Below are positions 1 to 8,417 of a DNA stretch of 15,829 bases, piece by piece (the stretch's first letter is position 1; every line of letters begins with the position of its first letter). Where the stretch lies: assembly GCA_003024175.1 (NCBI GenBank), contig MDYQ01000373.1:1-15829 (forward strand), in the 5' to 3' direction. The translations under genes and the position numbers were made by a program. The notes beneath the pieces are model-generated. The model was not told the DNA's origin and did no database searches. It saw only the letters and a list, made by a program, of their open reading frames with translations. This DNA comes from Planoprotostelium fungivorum (Eukaryota > Evosea > Variosea > Cavosteliida > Cavosteliaceae).

Positions 1-170
1 TTTTGCGGCTGCCTCTCAGATCACCTGCCAACATTTTTTCGTAGAATAATCCACCACATCCACAGACATGTCGATCACAGCCGCATCATGTGACCCACAT
101 CCTACACCACAACCGACCTCCATCCTCTATCCTTCACGATGCAACAGATCATGTCATCCATCGTCTTTTA
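1..170. other. Left edge, no gene seen
   Basis: I see no convincing coding exon in this stretch on either strand. On the minus strand it is the 3' flank of the ssDNA-binding-like gene. A minus-strand AATAAA (plus 167-172) overlaps that gene's stop codon, so most of the stretch is probably intergenic or belongs to a neighbour outside the window. Confidence 0.4.
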
Positions 171-173
171 TTA
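167..173 (-). terminator. Poly(A) signal overlapping the stop codon
   Basis: On the minus strand the stop TAA (173-171) runs directly into AATAAA (172-167), so the putative cleavage signal begins inside the stop codon. The same arrangement occurs in two other genes in this window, which makes chance less likely. Confidence 0.5.
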
Positions 174-1275
174 TGAGCTGGCGTGATCTTTGGAGATGAA
201 AGCGTACTCGTCTCTCGATCTGGCCTTCTCTACCACGCGAATCTGCGACACCCTCCAAGAGAGACCAACATTGGGTCCGATCATGTAGATCGACTTCGGC
301 TCCACGATGGCAACGACTCTACTTCCCTTCGTCACGTTCTCGACTGATCCTTGCACCTGCTCCTCTTAATCTCATCGCATCGCATGGAACATGACTGACC
401 TCGGAATCTAAATAGACCCTAGTGGCTGGTTCTCCGTCGTATATGGGGATGGCAGCTTTAAACAGAGGTGAATACTCTTGACTCTCCTGTGACATGATCG
501 TCAGTCACATCATCATGGAATGAGATGATGGGGTAGACGATCGGATGAGCTTCTTTACCTTGATGCACGAGAAGTATTTGGACAGCTTGTCTTGTGCCTT
601 CTTTGGGTCGGGGGTCATGAGAAGAGATTGGGAGTTGTTGACGAGATGATCTTTGACCTTCTGATCGATCTGTTGGACGACGCTGTTTCGATGAGCTTCG
701 TCTGTCGATCTTCTCGTCTCACTTGAGAAACTTGGCCACTTCTTCATTGGAGCCAATGTCATCCAGAGCGAGAGCCAAATTCATCTTTCTCCCCTCTGAT
801 TCGGGGTTTGTTCTGTCATGTGTTTAGACATGAAGGATGGAGAAGTGGAACAATCACCCGATGTCGAATGGAACACGGAGAATGGGTGTCTGGATTCGAA
901 GTCTCGTTCGGTTGTAAAACAAGGAGATGAAGCGTCCACCCTTTGCATTCTTCTCAACTTCACCGAATTGAATCTTGTCTACTTCGACATTCTAAACATG
1001 TATGTCAATATAGACTCCGTTGAATGAATATAATTCAACTGTCTTACCTCTGGAAAGAGAACATACTGATCGTTTCCAGAAGCGTGACGGACGGGAGTGA
1101 ATGATTTCTGCTTCATGAGAGAAGTGAAAGTGGCAGGTGTGTAAGCAGGTGCAGCTACGATGGGAGCAGCATGGATTGATTTCACCACGTGACCGATTGA
1201 ACGGATTTGAGATGCCTGAACATGTACTTTTGGCTTTGAAGCGCAGAGACGGTTTAGACGCAGTTGACGCAGCAT
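171..1275 (-). CDS. NCLDV-type ssDNA-binding-like protein, six exons
   Basis: Spliced model, minus strand: exons 1275-1048, 991-858, 812-723, 682-559, 486-400 and 356-171. They total 849 nt (282 aa) and every junction keeps phase. The core reads like the single-stranded-DNA-binding protein family encoded by nucleocytoplasmic large DNA viruses. Early in the core come NAKGGRFISLFY and LRIQTPILRVPF. The middle has FLNVVQQIDQKVKDHLVNNS, matching the viral helix that keeps a D-KV-D--V-NS pattern, then a short AAIPIYDGEPATRVYL strand pair. The end has VTKGSRVVAIVEPKSIYMIG followed by VGLSWRVSQIRV. The family match is from memory of such proteins, not a search. About 75 N-terminal residues precede the core. 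They are rich in R, K, S and A with almost no acidic residues, like an organelle-targeting presequence. An upstream in-frame ATG at 1326 would add 17 residues. Five introns of 40-72 nt show it is a nuclear gene. It is divergent from the SAP/WD40 gene. An alternative is a diverged host OB-fold protein. Confidence 0.7.
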
Positions 1276-1395
1276 GTTGTGTGATTGTTTGTGTGTGATC
1301 GAAAATTGGTCCACGTGCTGTGGCATATTGTAGACGAGCCTCGCGATCTCCCGCCAATTTTCGCGGGCGTAAATTTGAACGCTCAAACGAACACC
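1276..1395. promoter_or_regulatory. Very short divergent promoter
   Basis: Only 120 bp separate the chosen start of the minus-strand ssDNA-binding-like gene (1275) from the plus-strand ATG of the SAP/WD40 gene (1396), or 69 bp if the upstream minus ATG at 1326 is used. Both genes must initiate within this stretch or inside each other's 5' ends. I see no clear TATA box. There is a CACGTG E-box-like hexamer near 1313. Confidence 0.45.
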
Positions 1396-4300
1396 ATGCC
1401 GAGAGGAGTACGTCTATAGGAAGCATCTCGACCACACCTAACTGTTTGATAGAAGAAGAAAGTTGAAGAATCGGCTCAGGAAGATGTCAGCACTTCGAAT
1501 TCTTCGGTGAAGACACCAACAAAGTCTCAGAACGGAAGTGAGCCGTTGAACATGATCGTGATTCGATCGTTCTGATGGTTCGTGATCAGATTCTCCCAAG
1601 ACGTCACCGAAGAAGAAGACCCCAACGAAAGAGGTGGCCAGCGAGAAGCCAAGCTCAGCGAAGAAGGTGAGATCACCATCACATCCTTTTGTGATGTATG
1701 ACAGGAATCACCCAAGAAGGCGGAAACGAAGGAGGTGAGATCCAACTTCGAGTTTGTGACTGATCGTCTAAGGCCAATCCACATCCCGTCCGAACGAGGA
1801 CACCTTCGAGGAGACAACAGGTGACACCTTCACATCTTGAGATGCTAACGAGATGAAGGAGTCGGTTGAGACAGAGCAGCTGACCAAGAGAAAGAGATCA
1901 TCGACTAGCCCGAAGAAGCAGACAAAGAAGGCGGGAACAAAGAAGAAGGAAAAGAAGGAGGAGAAGACAGTGAAGGGAAAGAAGGAAGCACCGAAGGTGT
2001 GTTTGATGATCTTTGCATGAGATGTGACGAGTGTTCAGAAGAAAGCAAAGAAAGTGGAAGAAGAAGAGAAGGAAGAAGAACAAGAGGAGGAGGAAGAGGA
2101 AGAGAAGGAAGAAGGAGAAGAGGAGGAAGAAGAACAAGAAGAGGAGGAGGAAGAAGAAGAAGAGGAGGAGGAAGAACAAGAAGAGGAAGAGGAGAACACC
2201 AGGAAGGTGACATCAAAGAAAACGCAAGAGCAGAAGAAGGAAAAAAAAGAAGAGGAGGAGGAAGAAAAAGAAGAGGAGGAGGAAGAAAAAGAAGAGAAGG
2301 AGGAAGAAGAAGAGGAGGAGGAAGAAAAAGAAGAGAAGGAGGAAGAAGAAGAGGAGGAGGAAGAAAAAGAAGAGGAAGAAGAAGAGGAAGAAGAAGAGGA
2401 GAAGGTAGTGAAGAATGTATCGAAAAAAGGACAGACGAAACAAGACAAGGAGGAGAAGAAGAGACAGACCCCCACCAAAGAGAAAGAGTCAGCAGAAGAG
2501 GAGAAAGAGTCCTCTGGAGAAGAGAGAGAAGAGAAGGAGACAGAGAAGACCAAGAAAGATCAACAGATGTCCGAATTAGAGGAGAAGATCAAGAGATTAG
2601 AGGAAGACAACGAGAGACTGAGGAACCTCTTGTCCTCCAAGGAAGAGAGAGAAAGAGAAGAAGAACAGTTCTCCGGGGAAGATGCAGAGAAACCGAGTTC
2701 AGACGAAGAAGTGAGAGAGAGAGAGAAATATCACTGACATCTCCAGTTGCAGCTGTCACCGAAGAGAAGGAAGACGAGTCGAAATCGGGTGCGTTGTAGA
2801 CGAGATGAAGACTGACGATAGAAGGAAGAGAAGACGTCGAGTAGGAGTAGAAGGGGGACGACAGAAGAAGACGAGAGCCCGATGGTAACGAGATCAAAGA
2901 TCAGGAAAGAAGTGAAGGAAGAGAAGGAAGAGAAGGTCGTGCAAGAGAGACCGAAGAGGGTGAGAAAAGAGAAGAAACCAAAGGGAGAAGACAGTGAAGA
3001 AGAGAAGACAAAGAAGAAGGTGAGAGGAGAGGGAGAGAAAGAGACTGATAGGAAGAGAAGGAAGAAGAAGAAGAGAAGAAGAGGGAAGATATAGGTGAGT
3101 GAAGAGAGAGACTCCATCTAAAGTGAAAAGAGGTGGAACTACCCGCAGAGAAGAATTTCGAGCAATGGACGGCACCCCAGCTCCGTCAGTACTGCAAGTG
3201 AGCGTCTACAACGAGACATCTCGATAACGGTGCGAAACAGACAGAGTGGACTGACCATGAGAGGAAAGAAGAGCGTACTACTCGACAGGATCCAAAAGTT
3301 CGAGAGTGGAGAAGAACAACCGAAGAAGAAGCCGCAACTCACACGAGAAAAGTCCATTCCAAAGATTCAGAAATTCACCGAAGAAGATCAAGAGGTGACA
3401 GACACACACCTCCTTCCATCTGACATCGACACAGGCTTTAGAAGAGCTGGTGGCAGAGAATCGAGATCACTATTGGTTGCATCCGAGAGGTGAAGGATGG
3501 TGGAGGAGGAGACTGACGGACGCAGGGGCGAAGCCCATAGATGTGATCAACGCGGAGACACAGCTGCATCTGACGCACACTCTGATTCATCAAGGTGAGA
3601 GGACGAGAAGATGTAAAGTGTGTGGGTTGATGTGAGTAGGGGCACTGTACAGCATCAAATTGTCGGACGACTACAAGATGCTGGCCACTTGTACGAATCT
3701 GGGAGGAATTCAGATATGGGATACGAACACGTGGAAGTTGATCACGGAGATGAGAGATAAGAAGGTGAGTCATCTCATCATCATCACGTGTCGATGGATC
3801 ATCCGATCACGATGAGATGATGATGACATAGACTGATGAGAGAACAGGAGAAGAACATCGAAGAATTCTTCGTCATGTGCTGGTCCGATGATGGCAAGCA
3901 CATCATCGCCGGTGGAAAACAAAAGTGCCGAGAGAAGTGGAGCGAACAAGACGAAGACAATCACATCCTCCCCTGCCCCATCAAAGTGTTCAACGTCTCC
4001 ACCGGTCGAGTTGTAGAGAGATTGGAAGGTCACGAAGAAGAGATCTTGTGTCTGAAGAGGCTGCAATTCGACGGAGAGGAATATCTCGTGAGTGGAAGTG
4101 AAGACGGGAGGATCTATCGGTGGAGAATGAGTGGGAGGTACAGCAAGTTGGAGGAGAAGAGACCGATGGAGGACATGTCAATGAACATGGTCATCTCCAT
4201 CAGCTTCATGCCGAATACGGGGAACAAGTTTTTCTTGGCGGCGACGGACGAGCACTTCAAATTGTTCGATTTTCAAACGGGGAAGGTGAGTCGATCACAT

Positions 4301-5328
4301 CACGATCGCATCGCGATGACATCTCCATCACTTGACGATCACATCGTGTCTCGATCACATCACGATCACACCTCCATCACAACGCGATGACATCACGATC
4401 ACGTCATCTCCATCACATGACGGTCGCATCACGATCACATGTGAAGAGCTGGTGGTGACGCTGAGACAGTTGGTGGCCGAGTGGAAGCATCCCTACTCTT
4501 ACCTGTGCGATTGCGTCAAGTTCGTCCAGTGCAGGGAGATGGAATACGATGAGAACGAATTCTACGTTCTCAGCAAAGGTGATCCATTCTCTCCTCTCCC
4601 TCTCACCACAGACAGGTGTAGAACTGTTGGACGATTCAGATCACAACAAGGGTGAGAAGAGAGGAACTCTGTGACACAGTGATGACGTTAGACAGTCTTG
4701 CATGCCAACAAGTGCACTCTGCACGTGCTGAAGAAGCCTTTCGTCAACGAACCTTGGTCGTTTGAAGAGGTGACTCGATACGAACACGAAGAGTGAGTGG
4801 ATGGTGGATAGAGTCGTGTGGTGATGAGAGGCAGGTACCATTCAAACTTGTGGATGATGCAGTTGTCATCCAATGGAAGGTATGTTGCAGGGCCCACAAC
4901 AGATGGAAGGGTGAGTCTCAATCGATCATCACATCATCATCATCATCATGTGGTTGACGTAGTGATAGGTATTCATCTGGAACATGAACACGAAGCAAGT
5001 ATCTGCAGTGTTGAAGAACGGAAACAGTGAGATCAGAGACATCCTCTTCCACCCAAAGGAACCTCTCCTCTTCGTCTGCGGTGACGGTGAGCCTCTTCAT
5101 CATCATCACCTCTTCATCATCATCACCTCTTCATCATCATCACCTCTTCATCATCGCTCATCAAACACAGATTCACGCATCTACATCTGGGAGTATGATG
5201 AAGAGACGAAGAAGAAGATGAAGGAGATCGAGAGCGATGGAGAAGCATCACCGAAGAAGAGGAGAGGAAGTCAGAATAAGAGGTCTCCCTCCAAGAGGAT
5301 GAAGAAGGTAGACGTCGATGCCGAATAA
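1396..5328 (+). CDS. SAP-domain, acidic coiled-coil, WD40-propeller protein
   Basis: Spliced model of 22 exons: 1396-1407, 1453-1537, 1590-1666, 1705-1734, 1773-1820, 1853-1996, 2039-2710, 2747-2788, 2822-3019, 3052-3094, 3131-3197, 3241-3394, 3435-3489, 3526-3594, 3640-3764, 3848-4285, 4449-4578, 4616-4651, 4696-4792, 4835-4910, 4969-5086 and 5171-5328. They total 2874 nt (957 aa), all in phase. Residues 1-132 are basic with TPTK/SPKK motifs. About 133-262 is nearly all Glu with some Lys. Near 315-340 is a heptad coiled coil (ELEEKIKRLEEDNERLRNLL). A SAP domain lies at about 458-500 (EQWTAPQLRQYCK, then GKKSVLLDRIQKF). WD40 blades run from about 575 to 915 (GGIQIWDTNTWKLI, LVSGSEDGRIYRW, FKLFDFQTGKLVVTL, DGRVFIWNM, DSRIYIWEYDEE). 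The tail is basic (SPKKRRGS, RSPSKRMKK), like a nuclear-localisation signal. It is probably a chromatin or nuclear-matrix scaffold. I do not recognise a named family. The exact acceptor at 4449 and the poly-Glu length are the least certain parts. Confidence 0.82.
2045..2402 (+). repeat. Polypurine tract encoding poly-Glu/Lys, with 39-nt units
   Basis: The plus strand is almost pure A/G for more than 350 bases, built from GAA/GAG codons with occasional AAA/AAG. Within it a 39-nt unit beginning gaggaggaggaagaaaaag recurs around 2312 and 2351, with a partial copy before, so the tract grew partly by tandem duplication. It lies inside exon 7 of the SAP/WD40 gene and is read in the Glu frame. Confidence 0.85.
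4286..4448 (+). repeat. Longest intron, packed with ATCAC-type repeats
   Basis: Intron 16 of the SAP/WD40 gene is 163 nt, about four times the usual length here. It consists almost entirely of degenerate copies of gatcacatcac / cgatgacatctccatcac, with a loose larger period of roughly 50 nt. Its boundaries are fixed by the propeller frame: ..FDFQTGK joins LVVTLRQ. Confidence 0.7.
4911..4968 (+). repeat. Intron with a short CAT trinucleotide run
   Basis: Intron 20 of the SAP/WD40 gene starts GTGAGTC, carries a short (CAT)n run around 4934-4949 and ends GTGATAG. It interrupts a WD40 strand (DGR | VFIWNM). Confidence 0.65.
5087..5170 (+). repeat. Intron with tandem CCTCTTCATCATCATCA units
   Basis: Intron 21 of the SAP/WD40 gene starts GTGAG and contains about four head-to-tail copies of a 17-18 nt unit, cctcttcatcatcatca, before ending CAAACACAG. 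Splicing joins CGD to DSRIYIWEY, restoring the last WD40 strand. Confidence 0.75.
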
Positions 5329-5342
5329 ACTCTGTTTTTATT
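5324..5342. terminator. Facing poly(A) signals between convergent genes
   Basis: The plus-strand gene ends GAATAAA, with its TAA stop (5326-5328) inside AATAAA (5324-5329). The minus-strand eIF2D gene ends AAATAAA, with its TAA (5340-5338) inside AATAAA (5342-5337). The two stop codons are 9 bp apart. Cleavage at a usual distance would place each 3' end inside the other gene's last exon, so the mature transcripts should overlap antisense. Confidence 0.65.
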
Positions 5343-7768
5343 TCTTCTTCTTCTCCAGACCCTTCGATTGGATGTATTTCGCTGGAATCTCAAACTCTTC
5401 CATCAGATACTCTTCGATCTGTCTTCCGTCAGCGTCTCATCTTCTCATCGTGCGTCATCACCTTCTTAATGTTGTCTCCCTGCACGAGTACCTCCTTCCC
5501 CGCCGTCTTCCCTGGCAGCTGCTGAACCGACGTGCTGGCTGCGAACATCTTGTTGAACTCGCCTGCGATGTCAAGGGGAGATATCCTACGGCATTCAGTC
5601 TCTCGCAATCCACGTAACAGATCACCCGTATGATTCTAAGCCTGCGATGTGTGTGACGACCTTGTTTCCCTGCCTGCGATCGGCCGTGATGGTGATGGTC
5701 GATGGATTTCCCTTCCTGTTCACAGTTGAGTCTCTCCCCTCGTCATCACTCTTCTCACTTTGTTGTGATCTCGTTACCTCGAGTGATCTGATGCCAAGCT
5801 TGCATCTTCTTCAGGAATCTAAATGGAATGAGTGGATGTATTCGTCTCTTCCTCACAGTTCGTTGATTTCCTTCTTCGAGATGAACTCAATGTTCTCCTT
5901 CTTGCAGATGATTTCGTCTGCGACCAAGATGTTCACCTCCTCTCTTCAGTCATCGTTCGCCTCACTCTTCTCACTCGTATCATCTGTCTGTCGCTCTCCA
6001 TCGACAATTTCTCTTCCGTGATGTATCTCGTGATGACCTGCCTGCACTCCGCAGCATCGTACAATGCATCCTCCCTCGTTCTCATCTCAACGTCTCTCCT
6101 CTCCTTTCTCTCACCTCTTCTCTAAATACTTTTCAAAGAGATGCATCAGCCCTTTCGTCGGTTTGAACATCTCGGCCACGCGGATCTTGAGTCCACCCTC
6201 TTCTTCCTTTCTCGTCACCTTTTCGTTCTCAGCCAACTGTCCCTCGTCAAAGGCATCGTTTTTGTATTTCGAATAGTGAGGACTGCTCCGATTGATGTCT
6301 GTGATCTGGTAGACCCCTTCTCCTCTTCAATGGTTGATGTCATTCGATGCCTCACCCTGTGACTTCTCTTGTATGGAGATGATGCCCTGCTCGCTCTTTT
6401 CTGTCAGAAATGAAGATAGTTTCTTCCAGTGGGTCTGCTTCATGTCGATGGTGGTGGAGATCAGCGGCCTGCACGGCAGACTGATCATCGTGCTCCAGAA
6501 TACGTTGAACAGTATTGGATACTGTACGTTCTCTCCCTCTCCCTCCTTCAGTCTCTTTCTCTCCTCACGATCTCACCTTGTAATGATGTTTGATGGCGTA
6601 GAAGAAACAGTATTCCAACAGTTGATCCATTGTCATCGGTTCCCTCTCTCCTCTTCCCTTCTCTTCTGCTTTGTCTCCCTCTCTGTCATCCTGGCTACTT
6701 TTTCGTTTATCTTCTATCCGCTGTGATGTACTCACCCCTGTGCGGTGTCTTCTGATGGATGTGGGGTCGTGTTGGTGTGTGTGATGGAGAGCTTCTTCAT
6801 ATCTTCCTCCAGAGGTGACATCTCTTGACTTCCCATCGCCCTGAACTCTCGTCACCATCGAAACGAGAGACAGGATGATGCAGTCGATCTATTTTAGAAC
6901 TGCCATGATGCGATGCGATGTGATGCGATGTGATGTGATGTGATGTGATGTGATGTGATGCGATGGACGATGACAAAAGAAAGAGGTGGATACCATATGT
7001 AGTCACCAAGATAGTGGATGCACTCTAGACCCTTTCCTTTCATTCCGTTCTTCTGGATCGTCTCTCTGTCTACCAGTGTTCTTCCTACAGCGATGGGAAG
7101 ACTGAGAATGAGTTCAGAGGATGTGACGTCTGCATATCTACCACGTGACGGTGATCGTGTGATGAAGATGAGGTCAGAGATCAGATGAAATAGAAGACGA
7201 AACACCTTGAACCGTTGAGGACGACTGAATAGAGGACGTTCTTCTTCAAACTTTCGATCTCTTCGATTCCTCCCTGGGCAACACCGGGCAGCATGAGATC
7301 TTTCAGATGTCAGTACGCGGCCTCCTTCCATCTTCATCACCTGCTCCACTCTGGATGTATTGAAATACACCAGGATGGATCTTCATCCTCTTCAAGACGT
7401 TGTTGAGTTTCCATAGAGTGTAAACTGTCTCGTATTCACCCTGTTATTCTGATCACATCGCTCACCTGTGGGTACGAAATCATTTCTTCCATCGAGATCG
7501 ATGAACAGAGGATCGCCACTCTCTTTTCCAGAATCCTGCAACTCGTAAGACCGATGATTTGTAAGAATTCTACCTTGGTCTCTAGGTATACGATGGTGTG
7601 CGATCCAGCTAATCTTGTTTTGATCAGCTTCTCTTTCGAAGACAAAATCTTTTCGTCAAAGAGAGAGGGATCGATCTGAAGTCTTGCACATATGTCACCC
7701 TTGATCTTCTTCAAGTCTGATCCCTTCGTGACGTTAGAGTTGGCAGTTTTGAATGGTTTCTTGAACAT
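5338..7768 (-). CDS. EIF2D: Translation initiation factor eIF2D (ligatin)
   Basis: eIF2D binds the 40S ribosome and delivers or removes tRNA in non-canonical initiation and recycling; it acts in the cytosol. Model of 15 exons, minus strand: 7768-7574, 7535-7466, 7424-7341, 7299-7206, 7101-6994, 6840-6736, 6694-6577, 6521-6356, 6298-6115, 6074-5975, 5939-5857, 5818-5778, 5731-5626, 5585-5462 and 5418-5338. The total is 1659 nt, 552 aa, against 584 in human. The N-terminus MFKKPFKTANSNVTKGSD is diagnostic. A pre-PUA region leads to TVYTLWKLN. PUA follows at about 116-184 (GADLMLPGVAQGG, LPIAVGRTLVD, GMKGKGLECIHYLGDYIW). The winged helix starts near 237 (MDQLLEYCFFYAIKH). A SWIB/MDM2-like part contains ECRQVITRYI and NILVADEII. 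The SUI1 domain fills the last 100 residues (ITITADRRQGNKVVTHIAGL, ASTSVQQLPGKTAGKEVLVQ, ending EYLMEEFEIPAKYIQSKGLE). All domains are intact and all 14 introns keep phase. Confidence 0.95.
6901..6965 (-). repeat. TGATG/CATCA pentamer array inside an eIF2D intron
   Basis: About a dozen near-perfect copies of the pentamer GATGT/GATGC (CATCACATCA on the transcribed strand) lie inside eIF2D intron 5 (6993-6841, 153 nt). The intron's ends are set by joining DYIW to AMGSQEMSPLEED. The motif matches that filling intron 16 of the neighbouring SAP/WD40 gene. Confidence 0.85.
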
Positions 7769-7859
7769 CTCGCTCGCTATTCGATCTGATGTATGTGACG
7801 CAACATGATCACAACCGTGTTGTAGACTTCACACATCAATTCACAACTCCCATCCCAAC

Positions 7860-8230
7860 TCAATCCTCCCACACACCAGCCGCACTGATCAACGTCTGCA
7901 CCTGTGCCATAGAGACAACGTCACATGCTCTGAAGAGGAGGAAATTTGGAGGCAATCTCGATGTTCTAAAAAAGGCAACCAGGGTCACACGAGCTGATTT
8001 CCACTTTCACCAGTGCACTGGAAACACGAAATCCACACTCGATATTTCACAGCCCTGGCCTCGCCAGGAGAGACATAGGAACAGTCTATCAATCCTATTT
8101 TAGAATGATCGTGGTCCATCCACAGCTTGGTCCCTTGTATCGAACTGGCTGAGTCTGTTGGTGGATTCGAGCTTAAAGGCGCACCTTTGTGTGGACTTTC
8201 CTCCACTTGCTGTATAGTTTCTGGAGACAT
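7860..8230 (-). CDS. Small hypothetical protein, tentative, two exons
   Basis: An ATG at 8230 opens an 81-codon frame on the minus strand starting MSPETIQQVEESPHKGAPL. It passes TKLWMDHDHSKIGLIDCSYV and KYRVWISCFQCTGESG and stops at 7985. If a 23-nt intron (gtgaccctgg...ttttttag) is removed near that stop, the frame continues as RLPPNFLLFRACDVVSMAQ to a TGA at 7860-7862, giving about 115 aa. I recognise no domain. It would sit about 90 bp upstream of the eIF2D start on the same strand and divergent from the UBL/EF-hand gene, filling an otherwise long intergenic gap. Composition is protein-like, but with one frame and one unusual intron this could be chance. Confidence 0.35.
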
Positions 8231-8417
8231 TTTCGAGAGACACACACGCAACAGGGGATCATAGAGGTGAGGTTCTCGTGCTGACTCTGAGCTTTCGCCT
8301 TTTGTTGCGAGCTTGGAATTCAGTGAATTATCTACAACGCACAGAGTGAGGAAATTTCAGGACGAGCAAACACACTTCAAAACGACATCAAAAGACGAAC
8401 ACAACCATCATCCAATC
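8231..8417. promoter_or_regulatory. Upstream region of the UBL/EF-hand gene
   Basis: No exon is visible. The frame upstream of ATG 8418 is open for about 100 bases but contains no earlier ATG, so this is treated as 5' UTR and promoter, shared divergently with the tentative small gene if that is real. Confidence 0.35.

Noticed and set aside
818-1027. Plus-strand frame MCLDMKDGEVEQSPDVEW
   Set aside because: It lies opposite exon 2 and intron sequence of the minus-strand ssDNA-binding-like gene, whose exons fit a known family pattern.
1898-2553. Ser-rich, Leu/Phe-rich and Pro/Leu-rich minus-strand frames
   Set aside because: These are antisense readings of the polypurine poly-Glu exon; any frame through such a tract stays open.
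1999-2799. Arg/Gly-rich plus-strand frame of 266 codons
   Set aside because: It is the shifted frame of the same low-complexity tract. The Glu frame connects through splice sites to exons on both sides and leads to the SAP domain.
4286-4448. Regularly spaced repeats, CRISPR-like at first sight
   Set aside because: The repeats are short, degenerate and unspaced microsatellite copies inside a spliceosomal intron of a eukaryotic gene.
5318-6726. Long plus-strand frames, several over 100 codons, rich in Ser/Leu/Phe
   Set aside because: They are antisense to phase-consistent eIF2D exons on the minus strand, which match a known protein along its whole length.
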